From assembly GCA_016788705.1 (NCBI GenBank), contig JAEUSQ010000051.1, forward strand, positions 1-64,000: a DNA stretch of 64,000 nucleotides, written 5' to 3'. A program made the translations under genes and the position numbers. Positions within the stretch are counted from its first letter, which is position 1. Every line of letters starts with the position of its first letter. Shown piece by piece: positions 1-8,632 of the stretch. The notes under the pieces are model-generated. The model made no database searches and was not told the DNA's origin. It saw nothing but the letters and a program-made list of their open reading frames with translations. Origin of the DNA: Bacteroidetes Order II. bacterium (GTDB taxonomy: Bacteria; Bacteroidota; Rhodothermia; Rhodothermales; UBA2364).

Positions 1-93
1 CATCCGCACTGCTTCTTGTTTGAACGCCCTGTCATACTTGCGCCGCAACCGGTTCGCACTTGCAGGACTTACTGCTTGTTCTTGTTTCTTCAT
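1..93 (-). CDS. IS3-family transposase OrfA, N-terminal part only
   Basis: The minus-strand frame from the ATG at 93-91 reads 31 codons into the window edge and contains RRKYDRAFKQEAVRM. This matches the helix-turn-helix start of IS3-family OrfA proteins, whose usual pattern is RKY-x-x-x-FK-x-EAVR-hydrophobic. OrfA binds the IS ends and is normally fused to the DDE transposase by programmed frameshift, which cannot be seen here. Only the N-terminus is visible, so whether the gene is intact is unknown. Confidence 0.7.
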   Translation of the reverse strand, partial: MKKQEQAVSPASANRLRRKYDRAFKQEAVRM

Positions 94-141
94 GACACAA
101 TATTAAGTTAGATTTGTGTCCGCCTAAATTAGACCACCTCA
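1..141 (-). mobile_element. End of an IS3-like insertion sequence (truncated by window edge)
   Basis: The minus strand from about 141 starts with TGAGGTGGTCTAATTTAGGC, which has the look of an IS3-family terminal repeat (starts TG, followed by a GGACA block). The OrfA-type reading frame begins about 48 bases further in. The rest of the element, including the DDE transposase part and the other terminal repeat, lies outside the window. The outer boundary at 141 is inferred from where the repeat-like sequence stops and HsdR-like coding sequence begins; a target duplication cannot be tested without the other end. Confidence 0.6.
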
Positions 142-424
142 GATGGTTTCACGGTTGGGATGCCACACCCGAAGACCAGCGGGTGAAATTCATCTCTATA
201 AGCAAACACATTCAAGCCCACCCCGACTTCCAAACCAAAGTCGCCGACAACCAAGATGCACAAAACCGAAACTTGGCATTTAAGAGAATCTTAGATGAGG
301 TCATGGCGCAACAAAGAAAAAATAATTGGAATTGTATAAGCTTTACGCAAAAGATGAATCTTTTTACCAAGCATTATTCGACACCATGAAAAGCATGATT
401 GATCATCTAAGGCTAAGACCATAA
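142..424 (+). pseudogene. Remnant of type I restriction enzyme HsdR C-terminus, frameshifted
   Basis: The frame reads HGWDATPEDQRVKFISIS and then VADNQDAQNRNLAFKRILDE, characteristic of the C-terminal helical tail of type I restriction subunit R. The frame then leaves the family pattern after position 323. Restoring one G between 323 and 324 gives KNELELYKLYAKDESFYQAL and continues to TMKSMIDHLRLRP and a stop at 422-424, which is how HsdR proteins end. So a single-base deletion explains the break. The 5' side runs straight into the IS3-like end, so the gene was also interrupted by the element. Product is non-functional as seen; the remainder of the R-M locus, if any, would lie left of the window. 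Confidence 0.75.
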
Positions 425-465
425 ACAAATCTGGCTACGTGGCCAAGTATCATAATATTGGTGTT

Positions 466-523
466 TTATTACCCTAAATTTGTAAAATAATTATAAAATT
501 AATTTATGAAAATAGGGTAATAA
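466..523. repeat. 11-bp inverted repeat with 36-nt AT-rich loop
   Basis: TTATTACCCTA (466-476) and its exact complement TAGGGTAATAA (513-523) flank an AT-only-like loop. It sits between the HsdR remnant and the stop of the convergent lipoprotein gene. It could be a bidirectional transcription stop or a leftover terminal repeat; there is no strong T-run, so neither is proven. Confidence 0.5.
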
Positions 524-528
524 TTAAA

Positions 529-1710
529 TCATTCTAATTCAAAATAAGCGTTTTTTGATGCATCTAAGCGATTAGAAATTTGTTCAAAATGCGCTTCGGT
601 AGGTTTTAGGTTTATGTATTTGTCAAAGATATTCCGTCGTTTGAACAAGATGAACGTACTTTCAACTTCCGGATTGATTTTATTGTGAACAACGTCCGAT
701 TCTTCATCCTGAAACGAAGGGACATAGGTTAGGGCGACATGTCGGATATTTAATTCTGCGCCCAATGCTGCCAAAGTGGCGTTTGGTTTGGTTGGTTCTT
801 GGGGATCTGCTTTGCCATATATAAAATAGACCTTCAGATATTTTCCTCGTCGGATGCTTTCGGCCTCAAAAAACGTGAGCCATTTTCTGATTTCAGGCCA
901 ATTAGGATGGTTGCCAACAAAGTACAGAATGCCGTGAAACTGGCCATATTTACACACCGGGCAAGCTTTACTGCCTTTGTCGGGACCCCAAGCATGAGTA
1001 GGTGTAAAAGAAAAAACGTCTTCGCCAATATTTCGGCCAGAGGTGATGCCCTGCTCCGATGGGGCCATATATCCAGGTATATGCAAACCGAGTATAATAT
1101 TGCGTTCACCGATGAATAGATCCCCTTTTTTAACGAGCCGTACCACACCTGTTCCGCCCCTGTTTTCCATTTTTAGCCGCTTCGAGGTGGTAAGTAACGG
1201 ATCGTCATCAAAGACCACATCGTCTATATAATACTCATTACGGTTCGGTTCTTGTACGGTGAGGTGGATATGGGCAGGGTCTTCAAAGTGGGGATATTTG
1301 CCCGGACGCACGGTGTAAATTTCGTAGATACCATTTGCACCTGTCTTTACCCAGCCCCGAATATGGCCGTGGGTCTGTCCTTGTGCATTGGGGGGCATAC
1401 TTCGCGGCTCTTCGGACAGGTGAGTGTATCGGCCTTCGGTATTGGTATGATAATAATAAATCACTACATGAGGTGCGGGTGTTCGCCCATCGGATTGATA
1501 AACGATACCCGTAATCAGCAATTTGGGACCACTTAGCTTCCATCCTGGGCTTTTGTCTGTCCATGAAATATCGGTGGGTGGTTCTCCGGAGGATGGGCCA
1601 TCCGGAAGATTATTGATCATGGAATTTGCCGACTGACCTTTACAGCCCAAGATGCTTAGACCCGTAAGACAAACCACAAATAGAAAACTGGATAAACGAG
1701 GAGTATTCAT
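529..1710 (-). CDS. Lipoprotein fusing an intradiol dioxygenase-like domain to a thioredoxin-like CxxC domain
   Basis: The start at 1710 gives a lipoprotein signal peptide (MNTPRLSSFLFVVCLTGLSI, then LGC with lipid-attachment Cys23); the longer upstream frame looks non-coding. Residues about 65-220 match intradiol ring-cleavage dioxygenase-like proteins of Bacteroidota: YYYHTN, GHIRGWVKT, PAHIHLTV, EYYIDDVVFDDDP, with His and Tyr residues that are iron ligands in the family. After about residue 235 comes a second domain with CPVC at 250-253 followed by YGQFHGILYFVG, resembling a redox thioredoxin fold. Most homologues I know of stop after the first domain, so the fusion is unusual. Substrate is unknown; acting on aromatic rings is only a family possibility. 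Expected location is the periplasmic face of a membrane. Confidence 0.7.
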   Translation of the reverse strand: MNTPRLSSFLFVVCLTGLSILGCKGQSANSMINNLPDGPSSGEPPTDISWTDKSPGWKLSGPKLLITGIVYQSDGRTPAPHVVIYYYHTNTEGRYTHLSEEPRSMPPNAQGQTHGHIRGWVKTGANGIYEIYTVRPGKYPHFEDPAHIHLTVQEPNRNEYYIDDVVFDDDPLLTTSKRLKMENRGGTGVVRLVKKGDLFIGERNIILGLHIPGYMAPSEQGITSGRNIGEDVFSFTPTHAWGPDKGSKACPVCKYGQFHGILYFVGNHPNWPEIRKWLTFFEAESIRRGKYLKVYFIYGKADPQEPTKPNATLAALGAELNIRHVALTYVPSFQDEESDVVHNKINPEVESTFILFKRRNIFDKYINLKPTEAHFEQISNRLDASKNAYFELE

Positions 1711-1968
1711 GATGGTAATGGCTTTGTGACAGGAAACCGTATCATGTCGGCAAATTACCCGCTTAAGGATCGCTTTGCCAAGCCCCAATAGAGCAACCGG
1801 ATGTGTCAATGGTGTAACCGGAGGAGTTTCTATCTGAAAGATGGGAGCCTTGGTATGCGCTGGAAGGGGTAGAAGGCGATATCTGCACAACAACAAGCGC
1901 AAAGGATGAAAAGTTCTTCGCTACAAAACCGTTATGGAAGCGAGTGCAAATGGTTCAATTCAGGAGCA

Positions 1969-2151
1969 TTAGGTTTTATCGGGTTTTCTCCCATATAAAA
2001 ACAAGAGCAATAAGCCTGCGACAATCTGTACTACGACCAAGAGGTTTCTCAGGGTGGTGTTTCCAAGCTGATCGCCTGAAATAAAATAATATATACCCGG
2101 TGTAATAATACAAATGACAATAAGGAAGTTGAATAAATTTCTGTTTTTCAT
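1969..2151 (-). CDS. Small two-helix membrane protein
   Basis: A 60-residue frame with two hydrophobic segments (about 8-25 and 37-53) separated by a short polar loop and ending in RKPDKT. Composition and the positive C-terminal tail fit a small inner-membrane protein. No family recognised. It lies alone between the lipoprotein gene and the methyltransferase, 46 bp downstream of the latter, on the same strand, so could be its last cistron. Short length makes coding status uncertain. Confidence 0.5.
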   Translation of the reverse strand: MKNRNLFNFLIVICIITPGIYYFISGDQLGNTTLRNLLVVVQIVAGLLLLFLYGRKPDKT

Positions 2152-2197
2152 ATTTGTTTTGTTTGAGGTTAAAGAAAATAAAATAAGTGGAATAAAT

Positions 2198-2944
2198 TCA
2201 TTTTTTCACCAAATAAAACCCATATCCAAAATATTCTTTATACCGTTCGTATTGGATTATTTCTTCTTTTTCTGATTGGATAAAATCCACTACAAATGGT
2301 GCATGGTCGTATTGCTCTAAAAACATATTGAACCGTGAGATCATAGGTTGATAATAGTGTTCTATCCAACAGTGTTCCGGTAAAATAAAATGGCCTATGG
2401 GCGTGTATCCATTTTCTTCTAAAACCCTGATTTTGTTAGACACGGTATCTATTTGCGGATAAGCATTGGTCCAATATTGGGTTAATGCTTCAGGTCGGTT
2501 ATGGGTGAGCCACGAGATTTCGGAGAGGGCCATAAATCCACCTTTTTTTAGGAAATGCTTCCAATAGCGAATGGCCTGTTGGAATCCCATGTTGTATGCA
2601 GCGCCTTCCGACCAAATGAGGTCAAATTGCTCTTCTTGAAACGGCAAATCATCCATGGCACAAACGAGGGTTTGAATTTTGTGTGCCACCCCGTTTTTGT
2701 GTGCTCTTTGGTTGAGTTCGTCTAAGAATATCGGAGAAAGATCTACCGCTGTAATCTGGCCTTGCAACTGTGTGGCCAAGATCATGGTTTGTGCGCCTGT
2801 ACCACAACCAATATCGGCAATAGACAGGTCTGTTTGGTTGTCTATGCCCAGGAGATAAATCGCCTTTCGGGTTTCTTCTGGGCTTCCAGGGCCTTGGCGA
2901 TAAGCCCCTTTGTGGAAGTCAATGAGTAGGTCAAAGAGTTTCAT
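2198..2944 (-). CDS. Class I SAM-dependent methyltransferase
   Basis: A 248-residue Rossmann methyltransferase. Motif I is IADIGCGTGAQTMILA (about 42-57), followed by the acidic residue closing strand 2 (ITAVDLSP), a CAMDDLPF motif with acidic residues near the adenine, and FDLIWSEGAAY at motif IV. The C-terminal part is mostly helical and aromatic (WIEHYYQPM). The general pattern is that of small-molecule methyltransferases such as the UbiE/Methyltransf_11 group; the acceptor substrate cannot be told from sequence. A clear terminator-like hairpin upstream separates it from the next minus-strand gene. Confidence 0.85.
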   Translation of the reverse strand: MKLFDLLIDFHKGAYRQGPGSPEETRKAIYLLGIDNQTDLSIADIGCGTGAQTMILATQLQGQITAVDLSPIFLDELNQRAHKNGVAHKIQTLVCAMDDLPFQEEQFDLIWSEGAAYNMGFQQAIRYWKHFLKKGGFMALSEISWLTHNRPEALTQYWTNAYPQIDTVSNKIRVLEENGYTPIGHFILPEHCWIEHYYQPMISRFNMFLEQYDHAPFVVDFIQSEKEEIIQYERYKEYFGYGFYLVKK

Positions 2945-2962
2945 CTATGGTCGTGTCGCAAG

Positions 2963-2989
2963 AAAAAAGGCGAACCAAAGTCCGCCTTT
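2963..2989 (-). terminator. Rho-independent terminator of the 3001-3531 gene
   Basis: On the minus strand AAAGGCG (2989-2983) pairs with CGCCTTT (2972-2966) around a 10-nt loop and runs into a T tract given by the A-run at 2963-2968. It lies 12 bp past the stop of the secreted protein at 3001-3531 and before the methyltransferase start. Confidence 0.75.
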
Positions 2990-3000
2990 CATAATATTGC

Positions 3001-3531
3001 TTATTGCTCTTGTTCGGTCAGGCACGGCTGGTTGGCGGCATTATCGGCAAATGTTCTGGCCTTAACGTTTTGGTTGGCCTGTGGTTTTACGATGTCGGTA
3101 ACACAGGAATTACTTCCGGCAATTTTACCGACCATTAGATAAGACGTTATTTTAGAAGAATCTTCTGGGTCGTCGCTCACCTTGTAGCGGATAATAAAGG
3201 CTATCGGGGTGCTTTTGCCATTTACTTTTTTCATGCGCCATTCCATCTTGTCACCGATGGAAGAAAAGCCACTTCTGATGCTCCAAAGGCTGAGATCCGC
3301 TTGCTGTTTATTGGGGAAAATCAGGGTAGCGTTTTGCCGAATATCACCTTCTGCAAATTCGACTTTAATGCCACCTGCACCTGGACACACCCAGACCGCG
3401 CTTTGTTCATCTTCTTGTGGTATTGCTTTACAGGTTTTGCCAGAGGTGAGCGTATAGGTAGAAGTAATGGGTTGGGCCAGTGTCACCATAGGGAGCAACA
3501 AAAGCACAAAAGGGAGGATTGTTTTTTTCAT
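3001..3531 (-). CDS. Secreted protein of unknown function
   Basis: Start chosen at 3531, giving MKKTILPFVLLLLPMVTLAQ, a standard Sec signal peptide with cleavage after AQ; the open frame upstream of it lacks this. The mature part is about 156 residues, with four or more cysteines (CKAI, WVCPG, NSCVT, PCLT) that could form two disulfides and an alternating polar/hydrophobic pattern typical of a beta-sandwich. No family recognised. It has its own terminator and lies 94 bp downstream of the HEPN-like/FHA gene on the same strand. Confidence 0.65.
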   Translation of the reverse strand: MKKTILPFVLLLLPMVTLAQPITSTYTLTSGKTCKAIPQEDEQSAVWVCPGAGGIKVEFAEGDIRQNATLIFPNKQQADLSLWSIRSGFSSIGDKMEWRMKKVNGKSTPIAFIIRYKVSDDPEDSSKITSYLMVGKIAGSNSCVTDIVKPQANQNVKARTFADNAANQPCLTEQEQ

Positions 3532-3625
3532 GGGTTTTAGGATTGTGATGAATGGAGAATCCATATTACGGGTTTTGGCAAATAAAAACAAGCCTGAAAG
3601 CGGGGTGTTTATCGAATAAGTGGGC

Positions 3626-4930
3626 TTATAAGAGGGCTTCAAAGACCACAACCGCTTCACCGCCAAGCGCTATTCGTGCATTTCGGGGGAGCAAATCCCA
3701 ATTTTCATCGTCGGGGCTGGCATTGGGCAATGGGCGGCCTTGGAGGGTTGTACCATACTTCCCCATGTTTCGGATGTAAAAATATCCATCCTGATAACGG
3801 ATTTGACAATGGGATCGTGAGACCGAAGATCCCGTTTTTAAACGAATGTCCACATTAGATGCCGCAGGCGCTTCTTCGTCAAGTCGCCCGATTGTGATTT
3901 CCGTCTTTCGCATGTCATAGGCGGTCCCATTATGGAAGAGACGGGCGAGCGGCAAGTCGGATGATTTTTTTCGAATCGTTGTTGGAAGCGCATCGGGACG
4001 GCTGAAAACCTTGGCGGAAGTTACGCCATCCGGTAACCGTACCGTAAAACGACGGGTAAGGTGGGTCGTGGTACCGCGCTGGGTAGGCTTGAGGGTGCTA
4101 AAACGTGCTTCGATGGATAGATAATCTTGCGAGACCGCATCTTCGGCGTCCTCAAACTCAATTTGCCAAGTGGTGCTTTTCTCTACAATAGGGGTTTCGG
4201 ACCGCCAAATGAACTCCAGAATCCGAGCGGTAATTCGAGTAGGTTTGGTTAATCGCGTAACGGCTTCGTCTAACCGAATACAGGCTTCGTTACGGATACG
4301 CGTAAAGAGGGGTGTCAGTGCGCGAAAGGCTTCTGGATGGAGTTCAATGACAAAATGATCTGGAACAACAATGACTTGGGGCGATATTTTTTCCGCATGT
4401 TGTTCTAAGGCTGTTAGGAGTGTATCCAAAATGGTTTCAACATTGGGGCGGTTGGACGTTTCCACCGGAATTGGTGCAGAAACCGCCAAATCGCGTCTTA
4501 GTTGTATTAAGGTATCGTAGCAAGAGAGGTGTAGTAGGTGCGCAATTCGGATCATACACCGGAAGGCATGATCCGCGTCGTCGGGCGTAATGGGGCGGTG
4601 ATGTGCCCAAAGAGTGCGGACGTCATTAATCTCCTCGAACCAAACCGGAAAATTGGCCGCTTTAGGACCCGCATCTTCTCGTAATAGAGGACGGTGTTGT
4701 TGGCTAATGCTTTTTAAGTGCCCGAAGTCTATCAATTCTTCTGGGGTTTCCGACTTTTCGACTTCTGCGTCAAAAAGTGAGCGTTGTGGCTCCGGAAGGG
4801 CGGAGCGGTACTGGCGGAGCCAAGTGGAGTTGGGGATGGAGGATAATTTTTCGACGAGGTATGGCCGTAGTGAAGCGATGAAGTGGTGCATGGCTTCGGA
4901 GAGGATGGCACGTTTTTCGGGCGATAACAT
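3626..4930 (-). CDS. HEPN-like (Swt1-type) / FhaA-like middle / FHA domain protein
   Basis: A 434-residue cytoplasmic protein with no signal peptide. Residues about 10-130 resemble the Swt1-type HEPN domain: FEEINDVRTLWAHHRPITPD carries R105-x4-H110, the HEPN RNase signature, followed by the usual helix rich in small hydrophobics. Residues about 165-290 (VPDHFVIELHPEAFRAL onward) resemble the DUF3662 domain that precedes FHA in actinobacterial FhaA. Residues about 340-434 form an FHA phosphothreonine-binding domain: TIGRLDEE, SVSRSHCQI, FYIRNMGKYGTTLQG. The FHA assignment is strong; the HEPN and DUF3662 calls are by pattern and weaker. It ends 6 bp after the long fibronectin III gene upstream, so the two are co-transcribed. 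Possible role: a phospho-signal-dependent effector, inferred only. Confidence 0.75.
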   Translation of the reverse strand: MLSPEKRAILSEAMHHFIASLRPYLVEKLSSIPNSTWLRQYRSALPEPQRSLFDAEVEKSETPEELIDFGHLKSISQQHRPLLREDAGPKAANFPVWFEEINDVRTLWAHHRPITPDDADHAFRCMIRIAHLLHLSCYDTLIQLRRDLAVSAPIPVETSNRPNVETILDTLLTALEQHAEKISPQVIVVPDHFVIELHPEAFRALTPLFTRIRNEACIRLDEAVTRLTKPTRITARILEFIWRSETPIVEKSTTWQIEFEDAEDAVSQDYLSIEARFSTLKPTQRGTTTHLTRRFTVRLPDGVTSAKVFSRPDALPTTIRKKSSDLPLARLFHNGTAYDMRKTEITIGRLDEEAPAASNVDIRLKTGSSVSRSHCQIRYQDGYFYIRNMGKYGTTLQGRPLPNASPDDENWDLLPRNARIALGGEAVVVFEALL

Positions 4931-4936
4931 TTCGGC

Positions 4937-7900
4937 TCAGAATTTGGTCAGTTGGATGGTTTGGCGAAATGCCCCAGCTTTAATGGTCGCAAAATACAAT
5001 CCACCGGAAACCTTTTTTCCTACACGGTCTCGGCCATCCCATACGACCTCGTGCCAGCCAGCAGGAAAAGTGCCGTCGGCCAAAATCTGTATGGTCTGGC
5101 CCAATACATTGGTGATGGCCAATTGGGTTTGGGAGGAGATGGGGAGCGTGAACCGGATTCGGGTCTCTGGCCCAAACGGGTTGGGGAAATTGGGGAAAAT
5201 CCTGTACTGATTGGGCTGCCCGGTGGGAATTGAATTGGACAAGACGGCCCTTTCTCCATGCCAAAGCTCGAAGCGGCGTATCTTGTCGGGCATTCTGAAC
5301 CGTATTGGACTTTCGGTGTTCAGGTGCCAGCGTTCATCGGTTTCTGGATCTCGCAAGATGGCCATTGGATTACGTGATTGCATCTGAAGGGTAATGATTG
5401 TTCCGGTTTCCGTGCGAAGTTCTATCGGATATGGCCCGATGTCGGATGCTGGCCGTGCTTCCGCCCATAGTTTGGGTTGATGAGGATGGACAACAGCCAC
5501 CTCAAGTTCGGTAAATGGGCTTTCGGGGAGGGGTTGGTCCCATGCATCGGTGCCAGATGTTGCACTTTCATGGGTTTCTAAACGCACGATTGCACGCGCT
5601 CCGGTTTCGGACGAGAAAGTAAAGACGGTTTGATTTGATGAGGGTGCAACGACGGTTTCTGTGGCAGGGGGATAGGGGATACGGAGCGAATTCAGGTTAC
5701 GGTCATTCAGGAAATAATACCCTTCGTATGGGTGTAGCGTATCCTCAGGTAAAAAGCTGCCATTTTCAAACCGCAACAGTTCTTTGGTAATATTATTGGC
5801 CATTTTGACGCTTCCCCATGCAACTGGAATGTCGAATGGGTTGGTAATCAGGTTCCATCCTGGCGTAAGGGATAAAAGATAAGTGCGGTCTGGGGATAAC
5901 AATACACTTGCCGTCTGGCCTTCCGCGAGTTGCCAATTTTCCCGCCCAATGGCCCAATATCCTTTTCCTGTCTCTAAAAGATCGGTTGGTTTTAGGGGTT
6001 GATAGGCAAAATTACTTCCTAGATCCCGAAATAACTTCCAATCACGGGTCGGTTTTAGCACCCCAAATCCACTTTGAGCAGAAACGGCCCCTACTCCGGG
6101 TAAGCCTATCAAGCGATATCCTTTTGCCCGCCGTATTTCAGGAAAATCTTTGCTTACCGAAAGGGTGATGTTTTTTGGATAAGCAAAAAACCGCACAATG
6201 GGGCTCCAAGGGCTGTCTGTTTGTTCATTTTTTGCCTTAATGCGTCCATAATAAACGGTATGTGGTTTCAGGTCTGTAATCTTGATTTTAGGGAGTGACG
6301 TTGTTCCCTCTGCTGAAAAGGTGGAAAAAGCGACGTCCTCGGAGACCTGATACATATAGGTAGTCGCATTGGGTATGACATTCCAACTTAGGTCGGCTTC
6401 TGATCCGCGAATCACTTCTAAGGGTGTAGGGGTGAGTAGAGTAGGTCCAGCAAGTCTGGTAGAGAAGATCCACGTATCCGACCATTCGCTTTCACCCCCA
6501 GTATTTTCAGCTTTTACCCGCCAAAAATAGGTTCGTCCTGCCTCAAGTCCCGTAAGGGTCAGCATAAGCAGTGTAGTTGCTGGCAACTGAACCGCATCCG
6601 AAAAGTCGGGGGAAAGGGCAAAGACGACCTTGTATTGTGTGGCGCGGAGCGCGGCTTTCCAGCGAAGGGTTGGGGTCGAGGATTCCTGCGTATGCCCAGA
6701 TACGGGCGCCAGCAATTCCGGTTTTGGGGGACGTTCGGGTATGGTGGTAAAACTCCGGATCACCCAAGGGCTTTGGCCAAAGGCATTGAGGGCCCGAACC
6801 CGCCAGAAAAAAGTGGTGCTATATGGCAATGACGAAAGGGGGAAGGAGGTATTGGTTAAGGGTGTAATGGGCAGAAGCGGGTTGGCAAAATCAGTATCTA
6901 CACCCAACTGGAATTCAAAACTGACCCCACTTCCCTGGGTTTGCCATGCCAATACCACGTTAAGGCCCGTGAGTGCGTTGGGTTCAGGGGTAAGAAGTTC
7001 TGGAAGCGTGGGTGCCGAGCCTGTGCTAAACGTTCGACTTTCTGAATAGGTGAAGCCAGCCCGGTTAAATGCCTTAATGCGCCAAGTAAAGGTTTGGTCT
7101 AAAGGCAGCGTCTGTCCGCGTGGCGAGCCAGAAACCTCTGTGAACGTATCTTTAATGCCTTGTCCTAAAGAAGGTCCTTCAATCTCAAGAACATAGCCCT
7201 CGGCATAGGGTACAGGCATCCACGAAAAGACCACGTTTGCTGGTTGATCTGTCGCGTTTGCGGCGGGGAGCAGTAATTGGGCTTGTTGTGTAGGTGGTGG
7301 CAATACGCTTCCGGTGGTAAATGTGCGGGTCTGGGAGGTATGGCTGTCTCCGCTCTGGTTACTCGCCCAAATCCGCCAATGGTAGAGGGTGTTTTTTTCT
7401 AAACCGGAAAGATGGGTATAAACAGTGCCTGTTGTGTTAATGCGGATGGCTATACTGGTATCGGGGAAGGAAGGGTACTTCGAAACCTGAAGATGGTATT
7501 GTTCTGCACCCGTCGAGACAAACCAGCGGAAAGTGGGTGTAAGGATGACATCCTGTTCATCGTTCTCCGGAGAAAGCATCAGCGGTGTATCTGGTTTATC
7601 AGGACCTGTTGTGAAGGTCCATACTTCCGACCACGGGCCGGCAAATTGATCACTAAAAGCCATGATGCGCCACTTATAGGTTCGGTTGCCTTTAATATTG
7701 GGCAAATCTCCGAGGCGTATTTGATCGCGATCCCCTGCATCAAAAACCCATCTGAGCGTGGCAACATTGGTTTCGCCATATTGGATGAGATAATGGGTTG
7801 CTCCAACGGCCTTGTTCCACACCAATGCATCATCTGTGGGACGAATATGGGCGGCATTGTTCAGTGGTTTCATTTGTTGAAGGGCAATCAATTGGGCAAA

Positions 7901-8284
7901 GGTGGTCGTAAACGTGCGAACTTCAGACCAAATACTGGGGACGTTGTTGGTAGCTATGCTCCGCACCCGCCAATAGTAAGGGGTGTTGATTTTTAGGAAG
8001 AGGTCTTTAGGGGCCAAGTGAATCGGGCCAAGCCACGAGATGGTGTCTTGGGTGGTGAAGGGAATCACTTCCGCGAAAAAGTCTTCACGGGTGCTAATCT
8101 GAACCTCATAACGCACCGCATCAGGTACATCCGACCAATCCAAGACGGGCAAAGTGGACTGGTTTTGTGCGTTTGGTGACGGGAAAATTAACTGGGGTGC
8201 AGGAAACGTCTGGCCTAGGGATTGTCCCGAAAGGCCAATCCCCCACAATAGGAATACATAATAAATCAATTTCCGAAAGCGCAT
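4937..8284 (-). CDS. Large secreted fibronectin type III repeat protein with T9SS sorting domain
   Basis: Start at 8284 (MRFRKLIYYVFLLWGIGLSG...) gives a signal peptide cleaved near SLGQ; 1115 residues. The N-terminal two thirds hold seven fibronectin III-like repeats, each with a P-x-LL-x-P entry, a W near the middle, YxLQVS-like strand and an exit such as YYWRVRA...WTFTT. Then follows a region with RLIGLPGVG and GKGYWAI, seen in Bacteroidota surface proteins. The last about 85 residues (FPNPFGPETRIRFTLP, LGQTI, WDGRD, GLYFATIKAG) are a FlgD-like/T9SS type A C-terminal sorting domain. Function is probably surface attachment or matrix building; no catalytic domain seen. It is the first gene of a two-gene unit with the FHA protein. 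Confidence 0.85.
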   Translation of the reverse strand: MRFRKLIYYVFLLWGIGLSGQSLGQTFPAPQLIFPSPNAQNQSTLPVLDWSDVPDAVRYEVQISTREDFFAEVIPFTTQDTISWLGPIHLAPKDLFLKINTPYYWRVRSIATNNVPSIWSEVRTFTTTFAQLIALQQMKPLNNAAHIRPTDDALVWNKAVGATHYLIQYGETNVATLRWVFDAGDRDQIRLGDLPNIKGNRTYKWRIMAFSDQFAGPWSEVWTFTTGPDKPDTPLMLSPENDEQDVILTPTFRWFVSTGAEQYHLQVSKYPSFPDTSIAIRINTTGTVYTHLSGLEKNTLYHWRIWASNQSGDSHTSQTRTFTTGSVLPPPTQQAQLLLPAANATDQPANVVFSWMPVPYAEGYVLEIEGPSLGQGIKDTFTEVSGSPRGQTLPLDQTFTWRIKAFNRAGFTYSESRTFSTGSAPTLPELLTPEPNALTGLNVVLAWQTQGSGVSFEFQLGVDTDFANPLLPITPLTNTSFPLSSLPYSTTFFWRVRALNAFGQSPWVIRSFTTIPERPPKPELLAPVSGHTQESSTPTLRWKAALRATQYKVVFALSPDFSDAVQLPATTLLMLTLTGLEAGRTYFWRVKAENTGGESEWSDTWIFSTRLAGPTLLTPTPLEVIRGSEADLSWNVIPNATTYMYQVSEDVAFSTFSAEGTTSLPKIKITDLKPHTVYYGRIKAKNEQTDSPWSPIVRFFAYPKNITLSVSKDFPEIRRAKGYRLIGLPGVGAVSAQSGFGVLKPTRDWKLFRDLGSNFAYQPLKPTDLLETGKGYWAIGRENWQLAEGQTASVLLSPDRTYLLSLTPGWNLITNPFDIPVAWGSVKMANNITKELLRFENGSFLPEDTLHPYEGYYFLNDRNLNSLRIPYPPATETVVAPSSNQTVFTFSSETGARAIVRLETHESATSGTDAWDQPLPESPFTELEVAVVHPHQPKLWAEARPASDIGPYPIELRTETGTIITLQMQSRNPMAILRDPETDERWHLNTESPIRFRMPDKIRRFELWHGERAVLSNSIPTGQPNQYRIFPNFPNPFGPETRIRFTLPISSQTQLAITNVLGQTIQILADGTFPAGWHEVVWDGRDRVGKKVSGGLYFATIKAGAFRQTIQLTKF

Positions 8285-8632
8285 AAGCGGCTGTGGTCGG
8301 TGGAGGCTATGGTTAAAGAAAGGATACAAATAACAACGGTTAGAAGATGCCCATAGGATATTTCATGCCGGATAGTTCTGCAAAATAAGCAGAATTCATA
8401 GGGGATAACACGTCTTTGATGAACTCTTTTGAATCCCATTGGTTTATAACCCGAATGTCAGGTCTATCCTGAAACCCAATCCATTCGTTTTTAGTACCCG
8501 GATGTGGTATATTTTAATCAATCATCACAAGAGAAAAATACTTTTGGCGGTTTCGGCCAGAAGTTAATGATGCATTTTTGGAACAGGCTAAAGAATGTGT
8601 AGCCGTCTTCCCTGCTTTAGAAACAGAACGTC
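8285..8632. other. Divergent intergenic region, 348 bp
   Basis: Separates the minus-strand fibronectin III gene from the plus-strand LPP20/DUF4384 gene, so it should hold promoters for both. An AT-rich stretch GGTATATTTTAATC lies at about 8506-8519, roughly 115 bp before the plus-strand start. No clear hairpin, operator repeat or small gene was seen. Confidence 0.5.
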
